Virus record (IMG/VR): IMGVR_UViG_3300038416_000012
Location: 1 to 23,587 of that record
Strand: one strand, 5' to 3'
DNA length: 23,587 nucleotides
Origin: a virus
Shown here: positions 5,421 to 12,713 of the stretch, one piece after another
Position numbering within the stretch: the stretch's first letter is position 1
Layout: each line of letters opens with the position of its first letter
Program-made: the position numbers and the translations under genes
The notes under the pieces: model-generated
What the model was told of the DNA's origin: nothing
What the model saw: only the letters and a program-made list of their open reading frames with translations
Databases searched by the model: none

Positions 5421-7820
5421 TCACAAGAACGTAACCTTCTTTTTCATCAATACTTTTTCCAGCGTTTCAATGTCAGCGTAGAAATTCCCTACCGCTGCCG
5501 TGTTGTTCGCACCGATTATCCGGGCAGTCAGATGTCGTGAACGGAAGTACGGAGGTATCGGGACGGTCACGGTCTGCCATGTTCCTATCGCCGCCGTAAG
5601 TGCGGAACGGCCTACGACATACGTTGTTGTGGCTGAACCCATCGTTGTACACGCATTCGATTGTGTTGGTGTGAGCTGCCATGCCGGGTCGAACCATAAT
5701 GGGTCGTTTGGAGGATACTCTGACGATACTATCCACAGTTCTGCCGCTATGTTTGTCGTGTCTCGTGCCATCGGGACACTAACTATGAGCGACTTATTCG
5801 CAGGCATCTCAAATTCAATATCCCAAATAAGGACACCTGACGACGTGGGTGTATTTTGTGCCTCTATAACAAATTTCATCGGATTTGCGTACGCGTTGTA
5901 CGGTGTGCTGTACGCTCCCGTTATACCGTGTCCACCTCGACACCAACAATGTTTAGCACCTACGACACCATTAAGGTCGAATGATTTTACGCTATTCCAT
6001 GGAGCCATACGGCAATCGCTGCTATAAGCCGCCGCCAACACTGGCGACGACAATGTGCAATTATAGAGTACCGTTTTGTTTCTTGGATACAAAATGTCAG
6101 CATTACCCGCGCCACCGCCACCCGGGCCTACCGAGAGAGCGAGCGCGCTACTACAGTTTATAAATATGTTGTCCTGACCGCCTTCTACGGGGCTGTTAAG
6201 CAGTCCTCCGTTTCCTGCTCGTCCGCTACAGTTGACGAATCTACTGCTACTGGTGAATGTACCACCCATGCCGCCCGAGTAGTTTTCAGTTACACAGTTC
6301 ACAAATAGATCGGTTATCCCCTGATACGTAAGGGTGGAGTTAATCGCGGCGCAACCTACGAACATATTGTTTGCATCGTTGTATGTAAGTCCTGACCCGT
6401 TTCCATATACCGTAACGCAGTCGGTAAACAAATTACCGCAGCATTGAGCCATGCAAATAGCAGCGAGACTGTTGCCCCCGTTTTCCATTGTGCAACCATT
6501 ACAATTTTGTCCGTTGCCCGACCCTCGCATTCCGCAAAAGTGTACGCCTTGCATAACGCCGCTAGCTATGTTGTTTGGGGTGCTGTTGTAGACTGCCTTA
6601 TACAGCGAGATGGGTCGGTTATATTTTGCGATGAAGTCGCCAATTATGCGGCCTGTGCCAAGATTCACCGTTAATGTGAGTTTTTTGTGTGTGGCGTCGT
6701 ATGCTGAGACTATATAAACGCCCCGACTCGTCGCGCCGCTCACAGGATAGTTTATCGTGGTGTTCTCGTTGGATAATAGGGCGTTGGGTGTTCCACCTAA
6801 GCCGATGGCAACCAAGTCACCGACCTGTAAACCCATGTCGTCAGTTAAGTACAGCACCTTTTGACCGCCCGGATAGTTCGTCGCAGTGACGTAGCCATAA
6901 TGCGCGGTCGTGTAACTGTTTGCGAGATTAGTCCCCATCGTCAGGTTATTACCTGTAATGGATGAGATTATATTGTTCTCCTGAGCAACTGAATCGCCTA
7001 TCGTGACCGCCTGACCTTTGATAAACGCCGCGCCGTTCGGAACCGCTACTACTGCCTGTCCTGAGTTAGAATTACTGCTCATCAAGACGCCAATACCCGT
7101 CGCTGTGGTTCTGGTTGTTGTAATTGTCGCAGTTGTGTACGTGTGCGCGAGGTTATTAGTCATCGTTATCGCGTCGGTAGCGATTGTTGAGACTGTGTTT
7201 GTTTCTGTGTTGTTCGCGTCAGAGATTGTGACGGTTTGATTCGCCACGAACTTTACGCCGTCACCAGCCGCCACATTGACAACTGCTTGACCGGATGCTG
7301 CGCTCGCAACCGTTGAGGATTGTCCCGCGATAGTTGACCATGCCGGATGTGCTGAGGGCGTTGTTGGTATCCATCCGTAGTACCGTTGTGTGGTCGTCGA
7401 GATGAGGCCCGCACCGGCGAGTTTAATCGTAACGGTAGGCACGCACGGACTTCCTGCTGCTGCGGCTGCTGAACGTGCGATGTAATTGCCTGTTGTAGCT
7501 GCATCGCCTACATACAATGCCCCTGCGCCTGTGATAGACGACCCGCTTTTCATGATGAGCATATACCCATCAAGCGCGTTCATCGCGGTAGCTACTAAAC
7601 CGCTTCCGTTCATGTTTGTGGTCGGAAATCGTAGTGTGCCGGTTATAACTAATGAGTTGAGCCCTGTCGTGAAGTTCTTGCCGTTCGGGCCGTGGTCGTC
7701 GTCAAAGTAGACGGTGATGCCGGTGTTTATGGTTACATCGTCACCGTCAATGGGTACTGCTGCGCCGCCCCATGTTGCGGTATTAGTCCATAGTCCTGTA
7801 ACGCTTGCAGTCTTTGTCAT
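5421..7820 (-). CDS. Large beta-helix fibre / tailspike-like protein
   Basis: This 799-residue product is the largest in the window. The N-terminal 110 residues begin with a WTNTATWGG...GDDVTI pattern typical of beta-rich extracellular polysaccharide-associated domains. Two clear tandem repeats follow, starting SGQAVVNV (residue 176) and SGQAVVAV (253), with a weaker third at GGQKVLYL (318). Residues about 420-590 form a right-handed beta-helix-like ladder with repeated LFTDC, MFVGC, LFVNC, RFVNC and IFINC turns. The last 190 residues look like a beta-sandwich. Such proteins bind or degrade host glycans. Its ATG is one base after the upstream stop and its position inside the neck gene set is unusual. 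No catalytic triad could be assigned. Confidence 0.75.
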   Translation of the reverse strand: MTKTASVTGLWTNTATWGGAAVPIDGDDVTINTGITVYFDDDHGPNGKNFTTGLNSLVITGTLRFPTTNMNGSGLVATAMNALDGYMLIMKSGSSITGAGALYVGDAATTGNYIARSAAAAAGSPCVPTVTIKLAGAGLISTTTQRYYGWIPTTPSAHPAWSTIAGQSSTVASAASGQAVVNVAAGDGVKFVANQTVTISDANNTETNTVSTIATDAITMTNNLAHTYTTATITTTRTTATGIGVLMSSNSNSGQAVVAVPNGAAFIKGQAVTIGDSVAQENNIISSITGNNLTMGTNLANSYTTAHYGYVTATNYPGGQKVLYLTDDMGLQVGDLVAIGLGGTPNALLSNENTTINYPVSGATSRGVYIVSAYDATHKKLTLTVNLGTGRIIGDFIAKYNRPISLYKAVYNSTPNNIASGVMQGVHFCGMRGSGNGQNCNGCTMENGGNSLAAICMAQCCGNLFTDCVTVYGNGSGLTYNDANNMFVGCAAINSTLTYQGITDLFVNCVTENYSGGMGGTFTSSSRFVNCSGRAGNGGLLNSPVEGGQDNIFINCSSALALSVGPGGGGAGNADILYPRNKTVLYNCTLSSPVLAAAYSSDCRMAPWNSVKSFDLNGVVGAKHCWCRGGHGITGAYSTPYNAYANPMKFVIEAQNTPTSSGVLIWDIEFEMPANKSLIVSVPMARDTTNIAAELWIVSSEYPPNDPLWFDPAWQLTPTQSNACTTMGSATTTYVVGRSALTAAIGTWQTVTVPIPPYFRSRHLTARIIGANNTAAVGNFYADIETLEKVLMKKKVTFL
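6903..7295 (-). repeat. Two tandem ~55-residue repeats in the fibre
   Basis: Residues 176-231 and 253-306 of the fibre align along their length, sharing SGQAVV near the start, xxVTI in the middle and NLAxxYTTA at the end. The copies are diverged at the DNA level, so the duplication is not recent. Confidence 0.75.
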
Positions 7821-7821
7821 T

Positions 7822-8466
7822 TTAAGCCACTGCCTGACCAGTTACCGTGACACTTGTGCCGCCGGTTGCCGCGTTTGCGGTGATGTTGCATTGGATCTTT
7901 GTGATTCCTGCACACATGATCTGATATATCCATGTCCCCGCGCCTGTTTGCGAGATCGATCCTATATTATCAACGCCAAGCATATCGACCGCATCAATGC
8001 CGGTCATGAAGTTCGTGCCGTCGACCGAGACCTCAAAGTCATAGGTGATCGATCCGACCACTGTCGAGGTGACTTGGATCGCAACCATCTTCATTCCACT
8101 GATGGTTAATGGGGTGCCTACTCCGGTTCCGGTCGCTGCGTTTTGAAGTGTGCCTGTTATGGGAACTTTGCCTACGTCTTTTGTGGCGAGGTAATGGGTC
8201 GTCTGATCTTCAACAGCGGTAAGTACAGCGTTTGTCGTCGCGCCAGTGATTGACGGTAACGCGTTAACACCGATTTTACCATTTGCGTCAACGGCTAAAT
8301 ATTGCGTTTTGGTCGTGCCGTCAGAAACTTGGACAACACCACCACTGCCACCACCAGATCCGCCACTCTCTACATTAACACCGATGTTGCCGGATGAATC
8401 TACATTAAGCGGAATCTCAGGACTGCCTGGCGATTCAGCCTTAACTAAAGTAACTCTCTGTGTCAT
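7822..8466 (-). CDS. Beta-sandwich structural protein with glycine-rich linker
   Basis: The 214-residue product has three parts: a short N-terminal beta segment, a flexible SGGSGGGSGG linker near residues 34-43, and a C-terminal beta-sandwich. The last part shows a pattern frequent in phage virion proteins, with MKMVAIQVTSTVVGSITYDF, EVSVDGTNFM and closing strands ending SVTVTGQAVA. No enzymatic motif is visible. It immediately precedes the large fibre, with stop and start one base apart, so it may be a fibre-attachment or head-fibre protein. Its start has a remarkable stem-loop between a strong Shine-Dalgarno and the ATG, described separately. Confidence 0.75.
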   Translation of the reverse strand: MTQRVTLVKAESPGSPEIPLNVDSSGNIGVNVESGGSGGGSGGVVQVSDGTTKTQYLAVDANGKIGVNALPSITGATTNAVLTAVEDQTTHYLATKDVGKVPITGTLQNAATGTGVGTPLTISGMKMVAIQVTSTVVGSITYDFEVSVDGTNFMTGIDAVDMLGVDNIGSISQTGAGTWIYQIMCAGITKIQCNITANAATGGTSVTVTGQAVA

Positions 8467-8500
8467 ACTATACCCCGATTGCTCGGGCCTCCTCCTCCTT
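8464..8500 (-). promoter_or_regulatory. Stem-loop between Shine-Dalgarno and start codon
   Basis: On the minus strand an extended AAGGAGGAGGAGG (8500-8488) is followed with no gap by CCCGA-GCAA-TCGGG (8487-8474), a perfect 5-bp stem with a GNRA-type loop. GTATAGT then leads to the ATG at 8466. The linear spacing of 21 bases from the Shine-Dalgarno is too long for normal initiation. With the stem folded it becomes about seven, near the optimum. Confidence 0.7.
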
Positions 8501-8515
8501 ACTTTAAATTTAAAA

Positions 8516-8941
8516 TTACGTTGCTTCTTCCACTACGTACCCTGCCCACTCAACGCTATCTGAAACGATTGTCTTTGCGTTTATTTCGTAATGGTGCGGA
8601 ATATTCCCTGGGAGATGTGCGTGCCCTACGAGAAAGGTACTCAGGCCGCCTGGTGGTGTAGGGGTTACCACTATCACATCATTGCGCTGTATATTCGCTG
8701 TTGGCGCACAGTAGCACCTGTGCGTCATCTTGTCTTTTCGCACGTCATCCATCAGTCTTTCATGCGCATTGAGCTCGTGGACTCGGCCAGGTACGGTATC
8801 GATCATACTCCACGTCATAGGGGCCTCACCGTGGCCGGTACTATTATACGTGCGGCTCATCCGGTAGATGTTGAATTTTGATGGGTAGATGTCTGGATTA
8901 GAATCTACCCCATCCAAAGGCCAGCCGCTTAGTACGGGCAC
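8516..8941 (-). CDS. Head-closure / head-tail joining-like protein
   Basis: The 141-residue product resembles phage head-tail joining (head-closure) proteins, which seal the portal after packaging. Residues 68-115 read as a small beta-barrel: DVRKDKMTHRCYCAP, then NIQRNDVIVVTP, a STFLVGHAHLP strand and HHYEINAKTI. The start is GTG at 8941 with AGGGTAG upstream that overlaps the previous stop region. No nearby ATG fits. Its place between a decoration-like protein and fibre genes, rather than directly after the adaptor, is unusual. The family call rests on pattern and genomic role only. Confidence 0.6.
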   Translation of the reverse strand: MPVLSGWPLDGVDSNPDIYPSKFNIYRMSRTYNSTGHGEAPMTWSMIDTVPGRVHELNAHERLMDDVRKDKMTHRCYCAPTANIQRNDVIVVTPTPPGGLSTFLVGHAHLPGNIPHHYEINAKTIVSDSVEWAGYVVEEAT

Positions 8942-8952
8942 GTTTATCTACC

Positions 8953-9324
8953 CTAACCAGACCAGGGCACCTGTAGCACTGCTATTGAGATATCCGCAGG
9001 GGTTCCGTAGGTTACTGCACACGTGTTGCTTGTTGTGGCCCACCTGCTTGGAGGGAATAGTGCAACGGGAACCGTTGAAGTAGCCGGTACTAATACATTC
9101 TCCGTAACTGCTACACCCCATTGGTCTGCTTGGCCTTGAAACGTCACTGTTTGTGTGGTACCAGCACTATTTTGCACCAATACAACCGTCATTGCTGCAC
9201 CCGGTGCTAATGGAATAAGATCGCCACTAGCATTGGTGGATGCTGATGTGTACGTAAGCGCCGCCGGTGTGACTCCTGGTATTGTCGGAATCTGCGGCGT
9301 AAAGGTTATTTGTGTTGCTCCCAT
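8953..9324 (-). CDS. Small beta-rich virion protein (decoration-like)
   Basis: The 123-residue protein follows a pattern I know from small phage head-associated proteins: a GDLIPLAPGAAMTVVLVQNSA segment, then TVTFQGQA, VLVPATSTVPVALFPPSRW and a last TPADISIAVLQ strand. These proteins are often encoded among connector genes and are thought to stabilise the capsid or join head parts, without biochemical proof for most. GGAGAA precedes the ATG and overlaps the stop of the tail tube gene. Confidence 0.65.
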   Translation of the reverse strand: MGATQITFTPQIPTIPGVTPAALTYTSASTNASGDLIPLAPGAAMTVVLVQNSAGTTQTVTFQGQADQWGVAVTENVLVPATSTVPVALFPPSRWATTSNTCAVTYGTPADISIAVLQVPWSG

Positions 9325-9337
9325 GTTTTTTCTCCAT

Positions 9338-9955
9338 TTACATATTGTACGTCACGTATGCGCCGGTTCCCTGTAAGCTTCCGCTGTAGGTTTCGTAGCC
9401 GTCAACAGGGCCCATAAGGTCAAACTCAGCGATGTTCACGTTGCCGACGTAGTAGCTTGCTGCTGGTCCGGGGGTAACGAGCATCATTGGCACTGGGTTC
9501 GTATTCGTCTCCCAGTAGCCTTGCATCAGCTTAATGCCTGGGCCTTGTATGCCGCTGGTCAGGTCAATGATCCAGTCGCCGCTAAAGTCAACCGACCAGT
9601 CCTTGAACCCGCTTACATACGTGGAGTTCGGGAAGTTATCTTTGTCTTTAGCTTGCTTTTGGTCGGTCTTACGTTTTAGGTCGCCCTTATCCTGACCCTC
9701 TAAGCCAACCCACTGAGAGGTTGCGATGCTCCAGATGTAGATATATTGGTCTGCGCCCAGCACCCTGTCAGGAGTAAACACCCCAGAAGTAGGCCCAATA
9801 CCAGGACTCGCGCCAAGCCCCAGCTTTTCAGGAGCTCCCGTTGTGGGTGGTGCGCGAGGAGTCTTATATGGTTCCGGTTGCGCTGCTGGCGCTACTTGTC
9901 GCGGGGCAGCGGGGATAATAACGTCGTCTTTCTTTTCAGTCGTTCCGTTTGCCAT
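9338..9955 (-). CDS. Major tail tube protein, TP901-1-like
   Basis: The 205-residue product carries the tail tube signature: a strand with YISGFKDWSVDF-type spacing at about residues 112-124 (TYVSGFKDWSVDFSGDWIIDL), an IKLMQGYWETN helix-strand region, and a closing VGNVNIAEFDLMGPVDGYETYSGSLQGTG. This domain polymerises into the tube of long non-contractile tails. The first 65 residues are proline-rich and disordered-looking, an extension over the plain fold. GGAGC lies upstream of the ATG. The start MANG and following charged residues resemble the next upstream gene's start. It precedes rather than follows the neck genes, which is unusual. Confidence 0.75.
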   Translation of the reverse strand: MANGTTEKKDDVIIPAAPRQVAPAAQPEPYKTPRAPPTTGAPEKLGLGASPGIGPTSGVFTPDRVLGADQYIYIWSIATSQWVGLEGQDKGDLKRKTDQKQAKDKDNFPNSTYVSGFKDWSVDFSGDWIIDLTSGIQGPGIKLMQGYWETNTNPVPMMLVTPGPAASYYVGNVNIAEFDLMGPVDGYETYSGSLQGTGAYVTYNM

Positions 9956-9960
9956 GTTTA

Positions 9961-10191
9961 TCAGCTCCCGGTGCTCGTATGGCTAATCCTGGCTATTTTC
10001 TTAGCTTCAACTCCGAGATTCCATGCGACCTGCCCACAGCCGATATCTGCCATAAGCGTATTCGCTGCGGAGTTAAACGCAGTGATATCGCTCGACTCAG
10101 CTTTTAGAGGCTCTTTAACAGGTGTAACCTCAGGTTTTCCAGTCTTAAACGTCATCGGAGCGTCTTTTCCGTTCTTCTTTCCGTTTGCCAT
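9961..10191 (-). CDS. Small hypothetical protein sharing its N-terminus with the tail tube
   Basis: The 76-residue product begins MANGKKNGKDAP, close to the tail tube start MANGTTEKKDD, then has a Lys/Pro-rich linker and a helical C-terminal half (ITAFNSAANTLMADIG and VEAKKIARI). I recognise no domain. AGGTAA lies eight bases before the ATG, inside a short inverted repeat at 10200-10214. It could be a small tail or connector accessory protein. Confidence 0.65.
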   Translation of the reverse strand: MANGKKNGKDAPMTFKTGKPEVTPVKEPLKAESSDITAFNSAANTLMADIGCGQVAWNLGVEAKKIARISHTSTGS

Positions 10192-10199
10192 GTGTGTTA

Positions 10200-10214
10200 C
10201 CTAAAAAAATTAGG
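10200..10214. promoter_or_regulatory. Inverted repeat holding the Shine-Dalgarno of the 76-aa gene
   Basis: CCTAA and TTAGG flank a five-T loop on the minus strand. The AGG that serves as Shine-Dalgarno is in the 3' arm, so folding would hide it. The stem is weak. Confidence 0.35.
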
Positions 10215-10217
10215 AAG

Positions 10218-10625
10218 CTACCAGTAGTGATCCTCCCACATTCCGATTTTAATCCGCTTCGGTGTGCAGTGTTCGGGTTCAAGCGGCTGCGTTCCGCCAA
10301 AGAATGGTTTAGCCTGCATCGCTACCATTTGTTCCAGGTCAATGCTCATCTGCCTAAACTGCTGGTATCGCTGCTGGTAGTCACCGCTCCAGTCACCGAG
10401 CTTAATCTGCGTACTGGGAGCGAACCGCGCTGCTAGTTTATCTGCACACAGTTTTCCTGCCCAGTACACATTCGTAACCGCGAGACCGCCTTCTGCTTGG
10501 GGGAGTACGATGTAACATATCTCCTCGTCCTGCAGCAGTTGGTGGTTGCCGTCGGTGTCCCCGATCGTGAACCGAACCGCATCCTTCATCGAAGTGGTAG
10601 GATCGCCACTGTAGCTCCACGTCAT
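10218..10625 (-). CDS. Head-tail adaptor (HK97 gp6-like)
   Basis: The 135-residue helical protein opens with the typical adaptor pattern: MKDAVRFTIGDTDGNHQLLQDEEICYI, where residues 13-40 give a first helix, the GDTD turn and a second helix. A long helix with VYWAGKLCADKLAARFA follows, and then WSGDYQQRYQQFRQMSIDLEQM. Adaptors of this family form a ring below the portal. Placement directly after the capsid gene is the canonical one. The start codon is ATG with only a weak purine stretch upstream. Confidence 0.82.
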   Translation of the reverse strand: MTWSYSGDPTTSMKDAVRFTIGDTDGNHQLLQDEEICYIVLPQAEGGLAVTNVYWAGKLCADKLAARFAPSTQIKLGDWSGDYQQRYQQFRQMSIDLEQMVAMQAKPFFGGTQPLEPEHCTPKRIKIGMWEDHYW

Positions 10626-10636
10626 TTTTCTTTAGC

Positions 10637-11863
10637 TCAGAAGTACGTACTCGACACCGCGCTGTTGAGGAAGTACGCCAGGTCTGGTGCGATCTGTTCC
10701 ATGCCCATTGCCATCTCGGCTTCGAGTCTCATTGCCTTCCTCCACTCCAGGCGGAAGTTACGCACAGCGAACCAGCCTGCTCCACCTGAGCCTTGTATGT
10801 TCTGATAAGGCCCACCAGAGCTGAGGTAGCCGTTCCAGCCGAAGGTATATCCTGCGCTTGGCGTAAGTATCGAGGGCGTTGGGTTGCTGTAGCAGAGCAG
10901 AGCATCGTTGCCGTATGCAAAGCCATAGCTTGCACTTGCGCCTTCTGCTGCCGAGTTTACCACACACATCGGTATGATAACACGGTCAATGCTGAACACT
11001 TGTGCAAGAGCCTGTTCACTGACAACAGCCGGAGCGCCAGGCGTTCCACCGAACTTTATCCTCTCAATGATTTCCGGATGGACAATCAACGCTTCGTAGA
11101 CTTGCGGGCCTAGTACGAGTGTATTAGGCACAAAGCCAGTCTGTTGAGCGATAGACAATCTATACTTCCGTATCGTTTCGATTGGCGAGGAGTTTAGCTG
11201 GTCGTCGAACTGGACAAACTTGTAGTCAGTTGGGTCGCTTGTGACTTCGGCTTGCGTGTTGCCTGTTGCCTGGTTCGACCAGACGCCAGGGGTGAAGTAG
11301 TTGGTCACAAACTCCATCTCACGCGCCAAAAGAAGCTTCTGCGTAAGGAATAGTGAAATATCCCTCTGCATGTTCAACGGAGCATCGGCGTTAGCCGCTA
11401 CCGCATCGCCAAGGTCAACGTGTAGGCCCCAGACATCGCACATGTAGGTATTCTTCATGTTGATGCCGTAGCCGGTACCAGTGGTCTCAGCGCCGTCTAT
11501 TCGGACTTTGGCTTCATTCGTGAACCAGTAGTCCTTGTTGTACGACACGTAGTAGTCGCTTTTCTTCTGTACAGGTATCAGCGGGAATATATTAGCCGAT
11601 TGGAACTGCGTTTGGCTTTGGATATATGCCACTGAAAACGTCGTGTTCGGGACGTTAACGTGCACGTCGTAAACAGTGGGTTGACTCTTGGTCAACGTGA
11701 CGTGATCGGGCATCGTCCACGCTTCGCTGATGTCGTCGATGTATCCGGCTTTAGTAAGTCGTGAGGCTGCGCCGTGTAGTCCGGCTTGGCCTAATCGCGC
11801 TGCGTTCCCAGAGAGTCCCATATTAGGAGTGAACGACGCGACGTTTCTAAATCTAGTTGCCAT
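10637..11863 (-). CDS. Major capsid protein
   Basis: The 408-residue product has the length, position and pattern of a phage major capsid protein (gpE/HK97-fold type). Recognisable parts are FPLIPVQKKSDYYVSYNKDYW (the F/L-P-V segment common to these families), RDISLFLTQKLLLAREMEFV (spine-helix-like), a PNTLVLGPQVYEALIVHPEIIERIKFG segment, and a final GWFAVRNFRLEWRKAMRLEAEMAMG with P-domain and A-domain character. It has a strong AAGGAGAAAAAC upstream of its ATG. Residues 59-81 repeat a motif found near the C-terminus of the portal. The preceding genes encode the protease and scaffold, as expected for HK97-type assembly. Confidence 0.9.
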   Translation of the reverse strand: MATRFRNVASFTPNMGLSGNAARLGQAGLHGAASRLTKAGYIDDISEAWTMPDHVTLTKSQPTVYDVHVNVPNTTFSVAYIQSQTQFQSANIFPLIPVQKKSDYYVSYNKDYWFTNEAKVRIDGAETTGTGYGINMKNTYMCDVWGLHVDLGDAVAANADAPLNMQRDISLFLTQKLLLAREMEFVTNYFTPGVWSNQATGNTQAEVTSDPTDYKFVQFDDQLNSSPIETIRKYRLSIAQQTGFVPNTLVLGPQVYEALIVHPEIIERIKFGGTPGAPAVVSEQALAQVFSIDRVIIPMCVVNSAAEGASASYGFAYGNDALLCYSNPTPSILTPSAGYTFGWNGYLSSGGPYQNIQGSGGAGWFAVRNFRLEWRKAMRLEAEMAMGMEQIAPDLAYFLNSAVSSTYF

Positions 11864-11877
11864 TTTTGTTTTTCTCC

Positions 11878-12711
11878 TTAATTGGTGATTATGTGGACTT
11901 CCAGGGCGCCTGTGTCACTGCCGAAGGTCGTCGTCTGTGCGTAGTGGATCGTAAGCGTGTCCGTTGGCACAAACGAGTTGTTGATCGTCGGGGCTGCCCC
12001 GTTACTGATTATTTGGTACTCTGTGGCTGTGGTGCTGAGTGCAACGGTCGACTTGGTTGTGCCTGACGAGTATAGGTTTCTTGTTACTCCGCCTGTGGTT
12101 AGTATCAGGTCTAGTGATCCTACTCCTGAGCTCGATCCGGCAGTGGCCGTATACAATACGTAAAAGCCGACAATAGAGCCCGTAAAGCCTAGAGGTATGC
12201 CTGCAATAAGGTTGCCGGTCGCGGTGAGGTTCGTCTGCTTGATGCCGCCGAACATTATCTGGCCGGCGTGATACGTCGCGCCCTGCGGTATGCCTATTCC
12301 TACACGTATGTCGTGTATCTCACCGGCTCCGCCGCATACATCCTGGCTCATCATCCCAACGATAACGTCGGTTCCGGCTACACCGGGGCCGAGGGTGCCG
12401 TTGGTATCGTAAACCTTGAGACCTTGGCCTGGGTTCGCTGTCGTGCCCATATATGCTTTACTGTGCCCGACCTCTGTTACGGTCGCAATATCTCCTGCTG
12501 TTGGGTCGTTTTGTAGTATCCCCCACGCCTGATTTGCTGGTACTGTAACCGCTCCGATCGTCTGAGCAGAGGTAGAGGCAATATACATCTTGCCGTCAGT
12601 CCCCATCATGACCGCTCTGAATTGCGCTGTGTTAGGGGTGAAAAGCCCTGTGCTTGAAAAGTCTTGCCCAGCTATGTAACTCATTTGCTGGACTGGTGCA
12701 TCGCCGACCAT
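11878..12711 (-). CDS. Capsid decoration-like protein with C-terminal beta-sandwich
   Basis: The 277-residue protein is beta-rich. Its first 140 residues resemble DUF2190-type head decoration proteins: RAVMMGTDGKMYIAST, AWGILQNDPTAGDIATV and EVGHSKAYMG. The second half (about 145-277) looks like an independent beta-sandwich, with GFTGSIVGFYVLYTATAG and TTTATEYQIIS segments. Decoration proteins bind the outside of the head and stabilise it or bind host surfaces. AGGAGGT, reaching into the end of the upstream gene, precedes the ATG. The location directly before the capsid gene supports the call. Confidence 0.75.
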   Translation of the reverse strand: MVGDAPVQQMSYIAGQDFSSTGLFTPNTAQFRAVMMGTDGKMYIASTSAQTIGAVTVPANQAWGILQNDPTAGDIATVTEVGHSKAYMGTTANPGQGLKVYDTNGTLGPGVAGTDVIVGMMSQDVCGGAGEIHDIRVGIGIPQGATYHAGQIMFGGIKQTNLTATGNLIAGIPLGFTGSIVGFYVLYTATAGSSSGVGSLDLILTTGGVTRNLYSSGTTKSTVALSTTATEYQIISNGAAPTINNSFVPTDTLTIHYAQTTTFGSDTGALEVHIITN

Positions 12712-12713
12712 GA

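Noticed and set aside
3604-5423. Other same-frame neighbours (for example the 95-aa/121-aa genes, and fibre/PHP) as split fusions
   Set aside because: Roughly one in three neighbour pairs share a frame by chance. Each of these has its own start next to the stop, often with a Shine-Dalgarno, and each protein looks like a complete domain.
5500-6027. Long plus-strand ORF opposite the fibre gene
   Set aside because: It is antisense to a well-supported minus-strand gene, has no recognisable motif, and follows from the base composition of the fibre codons. Other plus-strand ORFs such as 15261-15785, 13351-13695 and 9746-10204 were dropped for the same reason.
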